A stretch of 60,328 nt of DNA from Candidatus Latescibacterota bacterium (GTDB lineage Bacteria; Latescibacterota; UBA2968; GCA-2709665), in assembly GCA_012270675.1 (NCBI GenBank), contig JAAXHW010000083.1:1-60328 (forward strand). The letters are read 5' to 3'. Shown here one piece after another: positions 45,687-54,850 of this stretch (the stretch's first letter is position 1; each line of letters begins with the position of its first letter). The translations under genes were made by a program, and so were the position numbers. The notes under the pieces are model-generated. The model was not told where the DNA came from. It did not search any database and was given only the letters and a program-made list of their open reading frames with translations.

Positions 45687-46910
45687 ATGACACAAACTTT
45701 CCAGTGGCAGCTCTGCTCTCCCCATACGGATAGCCCGGGGGACCGGATGCCCTGCCCCCGCGAGGCTCCCGGCGGCATCCTGTGCTATCGTAACCGGCTT
45801 TATATGTTCGGCGGCGGAACGCTCAAATACGGCCGGTCGTCCGGACAGGGCAACAAGCGCACGCTCGGAGCGCTCAACGATCTGTGGACCTACGACCCGG
45901 CCGCGAATCGGTGGCGGGTGCTTGAACCCGACACCGGCGCGCAGGGCTTTGACCCCGCAGCCGATCGGCCCTGCGCCCGCATGCTGCCCGCCTGGGTGGA
46001 GGTGAACGGCATCTTCTACCTCTTCGGCGGGCTTTGCATCCTGGGCGAAGGCTGGAAGTTCACCCTGCTCAACGACCTGTGGGCCTACGATCCCGCTGCG
46101 GCCCGATGGGAACTGCTGGAGCCCGATGACGGAACGCTCCTTGAGTACCCGGACTGCATCGGCAACGACAGACCGACCACCATCGGCGGGTTCGGCTGCG
46201 CCGGTCTGGGCAACAGGATCTACCTCTTCGGCGGCTGGGGCCACCGCGCCCCTCTGCCGCCTACCGTCGAAACCGCCGTCCTGAGCCGACAGCTCTGGTG
46301 CTACGACACCCAACGCCGCGCCTGGCAGCGCCCCACGCCCACCGGAACCTGGCCCCCCAAGCGATACGTCTCTGCCATGACCGCCTGGGGGGACAAACTC
46401 TACATCTGGGGCGGCCGCGACACCCAGGACCGCGATCCCCAGTTCTACAACGACCTGTGGGAATACCATCCCGCCGCCGGCCGCTGGGCCTGCCTGCAGC
46501 CAAACCGCCCCGGTGCCCCCGATCGACCTTCGGCGCGCTACGGTATGGGCTCGGCCCGGATTGGCGACCGCTGGTACATCTTTGGCGGCTTTGGACCCGA
46601 CGGCGATTTTCTCCCCGAGGAAGTCAACGGCCCGCAGCTCAACGACCTGTGGTGTTTCGATCTCACCCGGCGTCAGTGGCAGTGCATCCAGCCCCACGAC
46701 GGCTCGAAAGACTACGCCGCAGGGGCCGCCCGCCCCGGCGTGCGCCGCGTGCCCGGCATGGTCGCCCGGGGAGACGCGATCTACCTCTTTGGGGGCCTGG
46801 ACCTGGCCAGCGGCCCGGATGACGACGGCCCCGTCGTCGGATTCAACGACCTGTGGATGGGCAGGTCGGCATCCGAATCCGCAGCAGGCGAAAGGACGGA
46901 TAAGAGATGA
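45687..46910 (+). CDS. Kelch-repeat beta-propeller protein
   Basis: This 407-residue protein consists of about six Kelch blades. Repeated units are NDLWTYDPAANRWRVLEPD, NDLWAYDPAAARWELLEPD, YDTQRRAWQRPTPTG, NDLWEYHPAAGRWACLQP and NDLWCFDLTRRQWQCIQP. Each is preceded by a glycine-rich strand such as RLYMFGGG or IYLFGG. No signal peptide or catalytic domain is seen. It starts 9 bases after the E1 beta stop and overlaps the SixA-like gene by 4 bases. It is likely a binding or scaffold protein. Confidence 0.85.
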   Translation: MTQTFQWQLCSPHTDSPGDRMPCPREAPGGILCYRNRLYMFGGGTLKYGRSSGQGNKRTLGALNDLWTYDPAANRWRVLEPDTGAQGFDPAADRPCARMLPAWVEVNGIFYLFGGLCILGEGWKFTLLNDLWAYDPAAARWELLEPDDGTLLEYPDCIGNDRPTTIGGFGCAGLGNRIYLFGGWGHRAPLPPTVETAVLSRQLWCYDTQRRAWQRPTPTGTWPPKRYVSAMTAWGDKLYIWGGRDTQDRDPQFYNDLWEYHPAAGRWACLQPNRPGAPDRPSARYGMGSARIGDRWYIFGGFGPDGDFLPEEVNGPQLNDLWCFDLTRRQWQCIQPHDGSKDYAAGAARPGVRRVPGMVARGDAIYLFGGLDLASGPDDDGPVVGFNDLWMGRSASESAAGERTDKR

Positions 46911-47407
46911 AACGGCTGTATCTGATCCGACATGCAAAATCCAGCTGGAAGCATCCAGCGCTGGCCGATTTCGACAGACCATTGAACAAACGCGGGAAAA
47001 GAGATGCCCCGTTTATGGGAAAGCGTCTGAAAAAATACGCATCCAGGCCGGATCTCATGGTTTCCAGCCCCGCAAAAAGGGCCTTGAAAACTGCCGGAAT
47101 CATGGCGAAGAAACTCGGCTTTCCGGTCACAAAAATCGTTACCGACGCGTCCATCTATGCGGCGGGGGTATCCGATCTGCTCGACGTAATCCGCAATATC
47201 GACGACGCCTTTCACCGCGTGATGATGTACGGGCACAACCCCGGAATGACCAGGCTGGCGGAACACCTGACCCACCGCCGGGTCGAAAATATCCCCACCT
47301 GCGGTATTTTTTGTATTGACTTCGATATCGATTCCTGGAGAGAGGTCCCGGAGGGGGGGGGACGTGTCGTCTTTTTCGATTATCCCAAGAAATATGTGCA
47401 GGAGTAA
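46907..47407 (+). CDS. SixA-like phosphohistidine phosphatase
   Basis: This 166-residue histidine-phosphatase-superfamily protein has the RHAKSSW catalytic motif with H9, a second phosphate-binding stretch (SSPAKRALKTA) and MMYGHNPGMTRLAEHL carrying the later histidine. SixA removes phosphate from phosphohistidine on His-phosphotransfer proteins; the length fits. Translation is coupled to the Kelch gene by an ATGA overlap. The gene is noticeably less GC-rich and more Lys-rich than its neighbours. Confidence 0.87.
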   Translation: MKRLYLIRHAKSSWKHPALADFDRPLNKRGKRDAPFMGKRLKKYASRPDLMVSSPAKRALKTAGIMAKKLGFPVTKIVTDASIYAAGVSDLLDVIRNIDDAFHRVMMYGHNPGMTRLAEHLTHRRVENIPTCGIFCIDFDIDSWREVPEGGGRVVFFDYPKKYVQE

Positions 47408-47452
47408 ACGGTTCGGCAGCGAGATTGCCGCTGCACCCAGGGGGAGAGACAA

Positions 47453-49294
47453 ATGGCAGAAAACCCTTCAGACCAGGTCATGAATTGGGACCTCACCAGC
47501 TACTTCCCGGAATTTAACGGGCCGGAAATGGTGCAGTTCAAAACCGCCCTCCGGAAGGACATCGGGGCGCTCCTGGAAACCGCGGGCAGCCTCGCGCCCC
47601 TGGAAGCGCACAATCAGGCCGAATGGGAAGCCGTCTTCATCCAGAGCGAAGACATCCTCACCCGTCTCTCGCACCTCAGTTCCTACACCGGGTGTCTCAC
47701 CGCCGCTGATGCGCGCAACGAGGCTTACCTCAGGGAAGAGGGCGCCCTGGTGCGGATGTGGGCCGAATTCTCCAAACTCGGCGTGCACCATCTCCGGGCC
47801 CTCAAGGAGACCCCGGACGACCTCTTCGAGGCCTTCGCCGGCCGGAGGGCATTCGAGGGTGCCCGGTACTTTCTCAGCCGGACGCGCCGGGAAGCGCGCT
47901 ATACGATGGATGTCGACCGGGAGGCCCTGGCCGCCGATCTGGGCGTGGACGGCATCCATGCCTGGGGCCGCCTCTACGACACGCTCTCCGGAAAGCTCGA
48001 ATTCACCATGGAGCATCCCGACGGGCGCCGGGAGCGCCTCCCCATCTCACAGTGCCGATCGCTGATGGAAAACCCGGACCGCTGCGTCCGCCGGGCGGCC
48101 TTTGAAGGCGGAAACGCCGCCTGGCAGACCGTCGAAGACGTGGCCGCAGCCGCGATCAATGCCATCTCGGGCACGCGCCTGACCCTGTACCGCTACCGGG
48201 ACGTTCCCCACTTCCTGGACATCGCCCTTTTCCAGGCCGCCATCACGCAGAAGACCCTGGACGCGATGTTCGAAGCCATCTTTTCCGAACTCGATCTCTC
48301 CCGGCGCATCCTCCGCCTCAAGGCCAGCACCCTGAACGCGGACCGCATCGCCTGGTACGACCTAGGCGCGCCCCTCTCGCTCCCCGACCAGAAGCCCCTC
48401 TCCTGGGATCGGAGCAAAGCCCTTGTACAGACCGCGTTTACCCGGGCCTACCCGGCGCTTGGGGCGTTCACGCAACGCATGTACGACCAGAACTGGATCG
48501 ATTGGGAGCCCCGTTCGGGCAAGCGCCCGGGGGGATTCTGCACCGGCTCGCTGCTTACCCGGGAGTCCCGCATCTTTATGACCTACAACAACACCCTGGG
48601 CGATGTGCGCACCCTGGCCCACGAAGCGGGCCATGCCTTCCACAGCCACATGCTGCGCGACCTGCGCCCCTACGCGGAAGACTACCCGATGACCCTGGCG
48701 GAATCGGCCTCTACCTTTGGCGAAATGATCCTTACGGAGGGCATCCTGGGAGATCCCGACGTCAGCGACGCCCAAAAGGCCCTCACCCTGGACATGGAAG
48801 TCGGCCACGGCGCCATTTTTCTGATGGACATCCCCGTGCGCTACGAATTTGAAAAGGCCCTCTACGATGAGCGGGCCAGCGGCGAACTGAGCGTCAGCCG
48901 CCTCAAGGAGTTGATGGTCGAAACCCAGCGGCGCATCTTCGGCGACGTCCTCCAGGAGGGCGCTGAAGATCCCTACTTCTGGGCCTCCAAGCTCCACTTC
49001 TACATCACCGGCGTCACCTTTTACAATTTCCCCTATACCTTCGGCTTCCTCTTAAGCCGGGGGCTCTTTGCCATGTTCCAGAAAGAGGGCCCGGATTTCC
49101 TCCCCAGGTACGAGGCATTCCTGCGTCTCACCGGCAGCGATACCGCCGAAAACGTGGCCCGCCGCAGCATCGGCCGCGACCTCGAAGCCCCCGACTTCTG
49201 GGTCGAAGCCATCCGCAGCCTCGAAGCCCCCCTGAAGCAACTGGAAGCGATCCTGCCGGAGGTTCTGCCATCGGCCAAATGGTCCTCCGGCTGA
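47453..49294 (+). CDS. M3-family oligoendopeptidase (PepF-like)
   Basis: This 613-residue cytosolic zinc endopeptidase of the M3/PepF family has the active site HEAGH at 390-394 (LAHEAGHAFHSHM), followed by ESASTFGEMILTE, which supplies the third ligand, and a C-terminal FYITGVTFYNFPYTFGFLLS with the typical substrate-binding tyrosines. Such enzymes degrade short peptides. GGGGGAGAG precedes the ATG. It stands between SixA and a Gfo/Idh/MocA gene on the same strand. Confidence 0.93.
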   Translation: MAENPSDQVMNWDLTSYFPEFNGPEMVQFKTALRKDIGALLETAGSLAPLEAHNQAEWEAVFIQSEDILTRLSHLSSYTGCLTAADARNEAYLREEGALVRMWAEFSKLGVHHLRALKETPDDLFEAFAGRRAFEGARYFLSRTRREARYTMDVDREALAADLGVDGIHAWGRLYDTLSGKLEFTMEHPDGRRERLPISQCRSLMENPDRCVRRAAFEGGNAAWQTVEDVAAAAINAISGTRLTLYRYRDVPHFLDIALFQAAITQKTLDAMFEAIFSELDLSRRILRLKASTLNADRIAWYDLGAPLSLPDQKPLSWDRSKALVQTAFTRAYPALGAFTQRMYDQNWIDWEPRSGKRPGGFCTGSLLTRESRIFMTYNNTLGDVRTLAHEAGHAFHSHMLRDLRPYAEDYPMTLAESASTFGEMILTEGILGDPDVSDAQKALTLDMEVGHGAIFLMDIPVRYEFEKALYDERASGELSVSRLKELMVETQRRIFGDVLQEGAEDPYFWASKLHFYITGVTFYNFPYTFGFLLSRGLFAMFQKEGPDFLPRYEAFLRLTGSDTAENVARRSIGRDLEAPDFWVEAIRSLEAPLKQLEAILPEVLPSAKWSSG

Positions 49295-49331
49295 ATCTTG
49301 CGACTGCCCGGGGTCAGTGAGGAGAACCCGA

Positions 49332-50315
49332 ATGAACGACCGAATCCGCTGGGGCATCCTGGGTACGGGCAAAATCGCCCGGAAATTCGCCGAGGGCCTC
49401 TCCGCTCTGCCGGATGCCGACCTGACTGCCGTCGGCTCCCGGGCAGCCGATACGGCACATGCTTTCGCCGATGCGTTCAACGTCCCCAACCGCCACGCCG
49501 GGTACGATGCCCTGGCAGACGACCCCGATGTGGACATCGTCTACGTGGCCACGCCCCACACCTTTCACAGGGAAAACAGCATCCTTTGTCTGAACGGCGG
49601 CAAAGCCGTCCTCTGTGAAAAGCCCTTCACGATCAACCGCCGGGAAGCCGGGGAGGTTATCGCTCTGGCCCGGGAAAAAGGCCTTTTCCTCATGGAAGCC
49701 ATGTGGACCCGCTTCCTTCCCATTATCGCAAAAATCCGCGACTGGCTCTCCGAAGGCGCCATCGGCGACGTGCAGGTGGTCACCGCGGACTTCGGAGGCC
49801 GGGCCAGGTTTGACCCCGAATCCCGGCTTTTCAACCCCGACCTGGGAGGTGGGGCCCTCCTCGATCTGGGCGTGTACACCGTCTCTTTCGCCTCCATGGT
49901 CTTTGACCGACAGCCGTCGCGGATCGCCAGCCTCGCCCATATTGGAGAGACCCATATCGATGAACAGTCGGGCATGCTCTTCGCATACGACCAGGGGCAG
50001 TTGGCCCTGCTCTACAGCACCATCCGGGCCGGCACGCCCCAGAGCGCGCAGATTCTCGGCTCTGAAGGCGCTATCCAGATCCACCCCTCTTTCTGGCGCG
50101 CCACGGCCGCCACCCTCACAACAGGCGGCAGTGAGCAAACCCTCGAACTTCCCTACGCCGGCAACGGCTACACCTGCGAAGCCGCCGAAGCCATGCGCTG
50201 TCTGCGTGAAGGCAGAAAAGAAAGCGATACCATGCCTCTGGACGAAACCCTTGCCGTTATGGGGACCCTCGACCGGGTCCGTGAGCAGTGGGGGCTGAGA
50301 TATCCGATGGAATGA
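49332..50315 (+). CDS. Gfo/Idh/MocA-family oxidoreductase
   Basis: This 327-residue NAD(P)-dependent sugar- or cyclitol-type oxidoreductase has the Rossmann motif GILGTGKIARKF, YVATPHTFH and the conserved EKPFTINRREA, whose lysine is catalytic. WTRFLP and GGGALLDLGVYTVS lie in the C-terminal domain. Related enzymes include trans-dihydrodiol and glucose-fructose oxidoreductase types. GAGGAG supports the ATG at 49332. It is followed 37 bases later by an aldo/keto reductase, a pairing common in sugar catabolism. Confidence 0.92.
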   Translation: MNDRIRWGILGTGKIARKFAEGLSALPDADLTAVGSRAADTAHAFADAFNVPNRHAGYDALADDPDVDIVYVATPHTFHRENSILCLNGGKAVLCEKPFTINRREAGEVIALAREKGLFLMEAMWTRFLPIIAKIRDWLSEGAIGDVQVVTADFGGRARFDPESRLFNPDLGGGALLDLGVYTVSFASMVFDRQPSRIASLAHIGETHIDEQSGMLFAYDQGQLALLYSTIRAGTPQSAQILGSEGAIQIHPSFWRATAATLTTGGSEQTLELPYAGNGYTCEAAEAMRCLREGRKESDTMPLDETLAVMGTLDRVREQWGLRYPME

Positions 50316-50352
50316 ACCTGACTCCCTCCGTTTCAAATAGAAGGAGACCCCG

Positions 50353-51312
50353 ATGGAATACCGCAACCTGGGACGCGCCGGCGTCAAAGTCTCCCCGATT
50401 TGCCTGGGTGCCGCCTTCCGGGGGCAGGAAGACGAAGCCGTGTGCATCCGCACGGTCGAACGCGCCCTGGATCTGGGCTGTAACTTCATCGACACGGCCA
50501 ATGCCTACCATAACGGGCGCTCGGAGCAGATCCTGGGGAAAGCCCTGAAGGGGAAACGGGACGACGTGTTCCTCACCAGCAAAGTGAGCAGCCCGATCGG
50601 CCCCGGTCCCAACGACCAGGGCCATTCCCGCTACCACATGATGCGGGAGGTCGAACGCAGCCTGAAGCGCCTGCAAACCGATCATCTGGATCTCTACCTG
50701 CTGCACCAATTCGATGCCACCATTCCGATCGACGAAACCCTGCGCACCCTGGACGATCTCGTGCGCCAGGGCAAGGTCCGCTACATCGGATGCAGCAATT
50801 TCAACGCCTGGCAGCTTGTTGAAGCCCTCTGGGCCAGCGATACCCGCAACCTCGAATCCTTCGCCTGCATTCAATCCCAGTACAACCTCCTCAACCGCTG
50901 GGAAGTCGAACCCGATCTCATGCCCGTATGCAGCAAGTACAGCCTGGGCATGATGACCTACAGCGCCCTGGCCATTGGCCTGCTCACCGGCCGCTTCCGC
51001 CGCGGGCTTCCGCCGCCGCCGGATACCCCCTGGGGACAGGGGGGGTACGCGTTTGAAAGGGCGATGACCGAACAGACCGACCGCATTGTCCGGGAACTCA
51101 TCAAAGTCGGCCGGAACCGCGATAAGACCCCGGCCCAGGTGGCCATCGCCTGGGTGCTGGATCACCCCGAAATTACTGCGGCGATGATCGGACCGGATAC
51201 CCCGGAGCACGTGGACGAAAATTTCGGCGCGCTGGGCTGGACGCTCACCCCTGAGGAACGCGCGGCTCTGGATCGGGTGTCGGCGGTAGAAGGCCCCTGG
51301 AGATACGCGTAG
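50353..51312 (+). CDS. aldo/keto reductase
   Basis: This 319-residue AKR-superfamily reductase has the tetrad D47, Y52, K77 and H118 (FIDTANAYHNG, TSKVSS, YLLHQF). TPAQVAIAWVLDHPEITAAMIG forms the cofactor-binding end. A proline-rich loop (GLPPPPDTPWGQGG) is distinctive. AAGGAG precedes the ATG. It is the last gene of the plus-strand run and converges on the SAF-type oxidoreductase. Confidence 0.9.
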   Translation: MEYRNLGRAGVKVSPICLGAAFRGQEDEAVCIRTVERALDLGCNFIDTANAYHNGRSEQILGKALKGKRDDVFLTSKVSSPIGPGPNDQGHSRYHMMREVERSLKRLQTDHLDLYLLHQFDATIPIDETLRTLDDLVRQGKVRYIGCSNFNAWQLVEALWASDTRNLESFACIQSQYNLLNRWEVEPDLMPVCSKYSLGMMTYSALAIGLLTGRFRRGLPPPPDTPWGQGGYAFERAMTEQTDRIVRELIKVGRNRDKTPAQVAIAWVLDHPEITAAMIGPDTPEHVDENFGALGWTLTPEERAALDRVSAVEGPWRYA

Positions 51313-51325
51313 AAAACGACCAGAG

Positions 51326-51356
51326 AAAATGCCGTCAGCATTCACCTCTGACGGCA
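51326..51356 (-). terminator. hairpin between convergent genes, probable minus-strand terminator
   Basis: TGCCGTCAG (51330-51338) pairs perfectly with CTGACGGCA (51348-51356). On the minus strand it is followed by TTTTCTCT; on the plus side there is no T-run. It lies 31 bases downstream of the SAF-type oxidoreductase stop. Confidence 0.55.
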
Positions 51357-51386
51357 GTGGTTAAGCGCAGTGTTCCGTCCTCTGGC

Positions 51387-52736
51387 TCAGGCCGTGCCCG
51401 CCATACGCTGCTCCATCCGGCGACGAAAGCGAACCACCGGGTCTGCCTCGTTGTATTCGACGTCATTCCACCGAAGAGGCTGACCCGCCGCCACCCCGTG
51501 TTTCAGCTTCACATGGTGCGCCAGACCGATGGGCAGCGTACTCTCCTTCAGCGCAGCTTCGGCCGGCATCAGCCTGCCGTAGACACAAAATCCCCCCTCT
51601 CCGTCCAGCACCTCACCCGCTGACAGATCCCTTTTGGCCGTTGCAGCAACATCCGCCCGGAACTCGACCGGAAACCCGGTTGTCTCACTCCGCAAGCCCA
51701 CCCTGAGCACACTCACCGTCAGTTCCATGCCCACCAGGTGATAGGGCCTGTACATTGCCGCATAACGCCCGGTGGAATCGACGGGCAGTCCGTATTCGGA
51801 AAAACACTGGCTGATGTAGTCCCCCGGCGCTTCAATTACAACGTAGACCCCCCAGCGCAGGTCCCGATCAACGGCGCCTCCGTCCCGTTTCAAGCTGGAC
51901 ACCACCTCGACCGTCCCTTTGTGCGCAAGCTGTCCCCCGTCGCTGCCGGGCCTGCAGACACTTGCCAGTTCCTCCACCCCGCAGGGCGGAAACCCCAGCC
52001 CCTCCGGCTGGGGCGACAAACCGGTTGCATTTGCCACCGCCGCCATTTCAATCGCCGATTTGGTGCCGTCCAGGAAAGCGTTGAACATCCGGGCGTTCAA
52101 CTCCGCTACCCGATCCCGGCTGAACCCGTAGTGTTCCCAGACCGTATCGGGCGTAGACGCATGGTAGGCCGGCAGATATCTGGTCCCCTTGCCCGCACAA
52201 ACCACCTCAAAACCACTGGCCCGGGCCCACTCGACCAGTTCGCAGATCAGGGCCGGCTGGTCGCCGTAGGCCAGGCTGTAGAGCACACCGGCAGCAGCGG
52301 CCCGTTCGGCCAGGAGCAGCCCGGCCAACACATCGGCCTCCACGTTGACCATGACCACGTGCCGCCCGTTCTCGAACGCCTTCAGCGCGTAGCCGATGCC
52401 CGCAGCCGGATTGCCCGTTGCCTCAACCAGGACATCCAGGCCGTCGGCCCGGACCAGCGCCTCGCCGTCGTCTGTGAGACAGGTGGAACCGGTTTCAAGC
52501 GCCTGAACAAAACCGCCCGCTGCAAACTGTTCCGGCGGCCACTCAGCCCGGATCAGGGCCTGACGCGCCCGTTCCAGCGACAGGTCGGCCACTCCCAGCA
52601 CGTGCAGCCCCGCCACGCGTCGGGCCTGGCTTAAAAACATTGTCCCGAATTTACCCGCCCCAATCAGCCCCACCCTCAGCGGCTGACCCGAAGCGACACG
52701 GGCAGCCAGCAGTTCCAACAACGGACCTCCGGCCAA
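51387..52736 (-). CDS. homoserine-dehydrogenase-like NAD(P)-binding oxidoreductase with C-terminal SAF-type domain
   Basis: This protein of about 449 residues has a Rossmann N-terminus (RVGLIGAGKFGTMF), EATGNPAAGIGYALKA, and a central catalytic-like region with YGDQPALICELVEWARASGFEV. Near the C-terminus, AKRDLSAGEVLDGEGGFCVYGRLMPA is the SAF/antifreeze-like fold signature. Related proteins are annotated only as homoserine-dehydrogenase-like or SAF oxidoreductases. The start is uncertain: TTG at 52736 (GAGG upstream) or TTG at about 52718 (GGAGG upstream). It follows the unknown 248-residue gene by 18 bases. Confidence 0.78.
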   Translation of the reverse strand: MAGGPLLELLAARVASGQPLRVGLIGAGKFGTMFLSQARRVAGLHVLGVADLSLERARQALIRAEWPPEQFAAGGFVQALETGSTCLTDDGEALVRADGLDVLVEATGNPAAGIGYALKAFENGRHVVMVNVEADVLAGLLLAERAAAAGVLYSLAYGDQPALICELVEWARASGFEVVCAGKGTRYLPAYHASTPDTVWEHYGFSRDRVAELNARMFNAFLDGTKSAIEMAAVANATGLSPQPEGLGFPPCGVEELASVCRPGSDGGQLAHKGTVEVVSSLKRDGGAVDRDLRWGVYVVIEAPGDYISQCFSEYGLPVDSTGRYAAMYRPYHLVGMELTVSVLRVGLRSETTGFPVEFRADVAATAKRDLSAGEVLDGEGGFCVYGRLMPAEAALKESTLPIGLAHHVKLKHGVAAGQPLRWNDVEYNEADPVVRFRRRMEQRMAGTA

Positions 52737-52754
52737 TATGCACCTCGCAGTTTC

Positions 52755-53501
52755 TCACTGAGACGCAGGATCAAAACAGCAGTCCACTGCCTCCAGAAAT
52801 TCGTCAACACCGACCTGGCGATAACGCTCGACATACAGAAAATCGCCGTCTGCCGGCTCAATCAGCCTCCGGGGCTCCCTTTGCCCTCCGGGCAGCCGTT
52901 CGATACTCGTCCGGACGATATCTTCCACGGGCTGTGTGACCCGCACCTCCACGTTGGGCGCCGACGCATTGTAATAGGTCACGCCCTTCAGCCTCGTTTT
53001 CAGCATCTTCCGGTACACGTGAGCGGGCAGGGTCGCCTCGTCCGGTACCGGCATAAAATCCTCCGGCCAGAGCAGCCGGTTGACGTGCAGATCATATACC
53101 TTGCGAAGCATCCCCGAAGCCGTCCCGGACGCTGAAATCCAGTTCGATTGGGGCCAGACATCCAGATTGCTCCAGGGCCCTCCCATCGCCATCGGTCCGT
53201 TCAGCCGTCCACATCGGGTATTCACGCCCTTATCGTTCACATCCAGAAATGCGAGATGCTGGGGGTAGTCGAAAAAGTCGTCCATCTCAGAACGCAGAAC
53301 ATCGTAAAAAGCCGTGGTCTGCGCCAGGATCGCATACCCCGCATTGAGCACGCCGTCTTCCAGACGGGGAGAGACGACGCCCGTCCGGTCCAGCCGGTGA
53401 TAATCCGGGCAGAGAGAATCGAAACCAGCCTCAACGGTCCCATTTGCATCCAACCACCTGAATTGAAAGTCCGAAGATTTCAGCGTTTTGCTCGTATGCA
53501 T
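52755..53501 (-). CDS. uncharacterised 248-residue protein
   Basis: This is not a recognised family. The ATG at 53501 with GGAG upstream opens a frame containing RTGVVSPRLEDGVLNAGYAI, FYDVLRSEMDDFFDYPQHL, GGPWSNLDVWPQSNWI and LLWPEDFMPV. It is aromatic-rich and soluble, with no signal peptide. The open frame extends much further upstream (to 54266), but that part is antisense-like read-through of the aminotransferase. It sits between the DegT aminotransferase (29-base gap) and the SAF oxidoreductase (18-base gap), so a shared pathway is likely. Confidence 0.68.
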   Translation of the reverse strand: MHTSKTLKSSDFQFRWLDANGTVEAGFDSLCPDYHRLDRTGVVSPRLEDGVLNAGYAILAQTTAFYDVLRSEMDDFFDYPQHLAFLDVNDKGVNTRCGRLNGPMAMGGPWSNLDVWPQSNWISASGTASGMLRKVYDLHVNRLLWPEDFMPVPDEATLPAHVYRKMLKTRLKGVTYYNASAPNVEVRVTQPVEDIVRTSIERLPGGQREPRRLIEPADGDFLYVERYRQVGVDEFLEAVDCCFDPASQ

Positions 53502-53530
53502 AAACCGGCTCCGTATCGTTTCGAGGTCAT

Positions 53531-54784
53531 CTATACGTTTTGTCCCAGCAGCGCACCCACCACTTTCCGCACGGCACGTGCCGCAGCTCTTGCCTCTCCC
53601 ACCGTATTGTGCTGGCTCATCTGGACCGTAACAATACGCCTTCCAAATGTTCTCGCGTTTGGGACCGAATCCAGCGAAAAAGCCCCTTTTTTCAACCGTC
53701 CCGGCCGGTAGCTCCTGAACGCCTCCGGGTGCCGGTTCAACCGGCGGAAGACCTCCCATTTCAGCACGTTCGGCTCGCGCCCGGCCCCGGCCGGGATGCC
53801 TTCTGCGCGGACCATCTCGGAAAACGCCCCCGCGTCCACCCCCAGCGCCTCTTGATCCACCCCGAACATCGTCCACCAGTAATTCGGCGCCGCCCCGCCC
53901 GGCTGCGGGTGCGCCCACAGGCCCGGCACCCCTTCGATCCCTTCCAATAACGCTTCTCCGAACGCCTGCCGGTGCCGGGTCCACTTCGGCAGCCGCTTCA
54001 GCTGACAGAGTGCCAGGGCCGCATTCACATCGCTCAACCGCACGTTCACCGCAGGAAACGCAGGCGTTTTCGGCGCCCCGGGAAACCGCGCATAACACTT
54101 GTCCGAAAACAGATCCGCCCGCTGCGCCACCTTCCCGTTGTTCGTCAACACAAACCCGCCCTCTCCAGACTTCATATGCTTGCTCTCGTTCGTGCTCCAC
54201 GCACCCAGGTGTCCAAACGTGCCCAGATATTTCCCCCCAATCGACGACAGGTGCGCCTGTGCGCAATCCTCCACAACCGTAATTTTGTGCTTACGGGCCA
54301 ACCTCATCACCGCCGGCATATCCACCGCGTAGCCCCCATTGTGCACCGGCATAATCGCCCGCGTGTAAGGCGTGATCCGCTCCGCGATCGAGTCGACGTC
54401 CATCAGCATCCCGTCCGCCTGCACATCGGCAAATACCGGAATCGCATTGAGCTGAAAAATTCCGGCAACACTCCCGTAGTCGGTCAGCGGACTCACAATT
54501 ACCTCGTCCCCCGCGCCCACGTCCGCAGCAGACAGGGCCACGTGGATGGCCGCGGTGCCCGAACTGGTCGGGATGGCATACTTCATCCCGTAAACTTCCT
54601 GCAACGCCTCCCGGTAGGCCATCACCCACTGTCCCCGCGCCAGGGGCAGCGCCGGCCCTGAGAGCACCTTTTTCAGTGCCTCGACCTCCGCTGAAAAGTG
54701 AAACGGCCCACCCCGCCACGGCCTGGTGTGCACCGGTTTCCCCCCGTACATCGCCAGATCCGTTTTTTTCGGTCGCTTCGCCAC
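53531..54784 (-). CDS. DegT/DnrJ/EryC1/StrS-family PLP aminotransferase
   Basis: This 417-residue fold-type I aminotransferase is typical of sugar and AHBA-like biosynthesis. PTSSGTAAIHVAL binds the phosphate, VVEDCAQAH carries the PLP aspartate, and WSTNESKHMKSGEGG carries the PLP lysine at about K202. The GEGG ending resembles AHBA-synthase-like members. It starts at GTG 54784, with AGGAGG upstream. It may aminate a keto sugar or cyclitol; the neighbouring oxidoreductase could generate the ketone. Confidence 0.9.
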   Translation of the reverse strand: MAKRPKKTDLAMYGGKPVHTRPWRGGPFHFSAEVEALKKVLSGPALPLARGQWVMAYREALQEVYGMKYAIPTSSGTAAIHVALSAADVGAGDEVIVSPLTDYGSVAGIFQLNAIPVFADVQADGMLMDVDSIAERITPYTRAIMPVHNGGYAVDMPAVMRLARKHKITVVEDCAQAHLSSIGGKYLGTFGHLGAWSTNESKHMKSGEGGFVLTNNGKVAQRADLFSDKCYARFPGAPKTPAFPAVNVRLSDVNAALALCQLKRLPKWTRHRQAFGEALLEGIEGVPGLWAHPQPGGAAPNYWWTMFGVDQEALGVDAGAFSEMVRAEGIPAGAGREPNVLKWEVFRRLNRHPEAFRSYRPGRLKKGAFSLDSVPNARTFGRRIVTVQMSQHNTVGEARAAARAVRKVVGALLGQNV

Positions 54785-54806
54785 ACTGTCCTCCTTTGAC
54801 CTGGAA

Positions 54807-54838
54807 CGATCCGTATCGGGACCGAGAACGACCGGTCG
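54807..54838. promoter_or_regulatory. two inverted repeats upstream of the DegT aminotransferase
   Basis: In the 66-base gap before the GTG start are CGATccgtATCG (54807-54818) and the perfect palindrome CGACCGGTCG (54829-54838), about 20 bases apart centre to centre. They could be operator sites. No regulator gene is adjacent. Confidence 0.3.
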
Positions 54839-54850
54839 GTCGCCCCTGTT

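Noticed and set aside
53676-53696. Copy of the right-half repeat (GCGAAAAAGCCCCTT) inside the DegT aminotransferase
   Set aside because: It lies in coding sequence for LKKGAFSLDS, matches only part of the core and has no flanking similarity, so it is probably chance.
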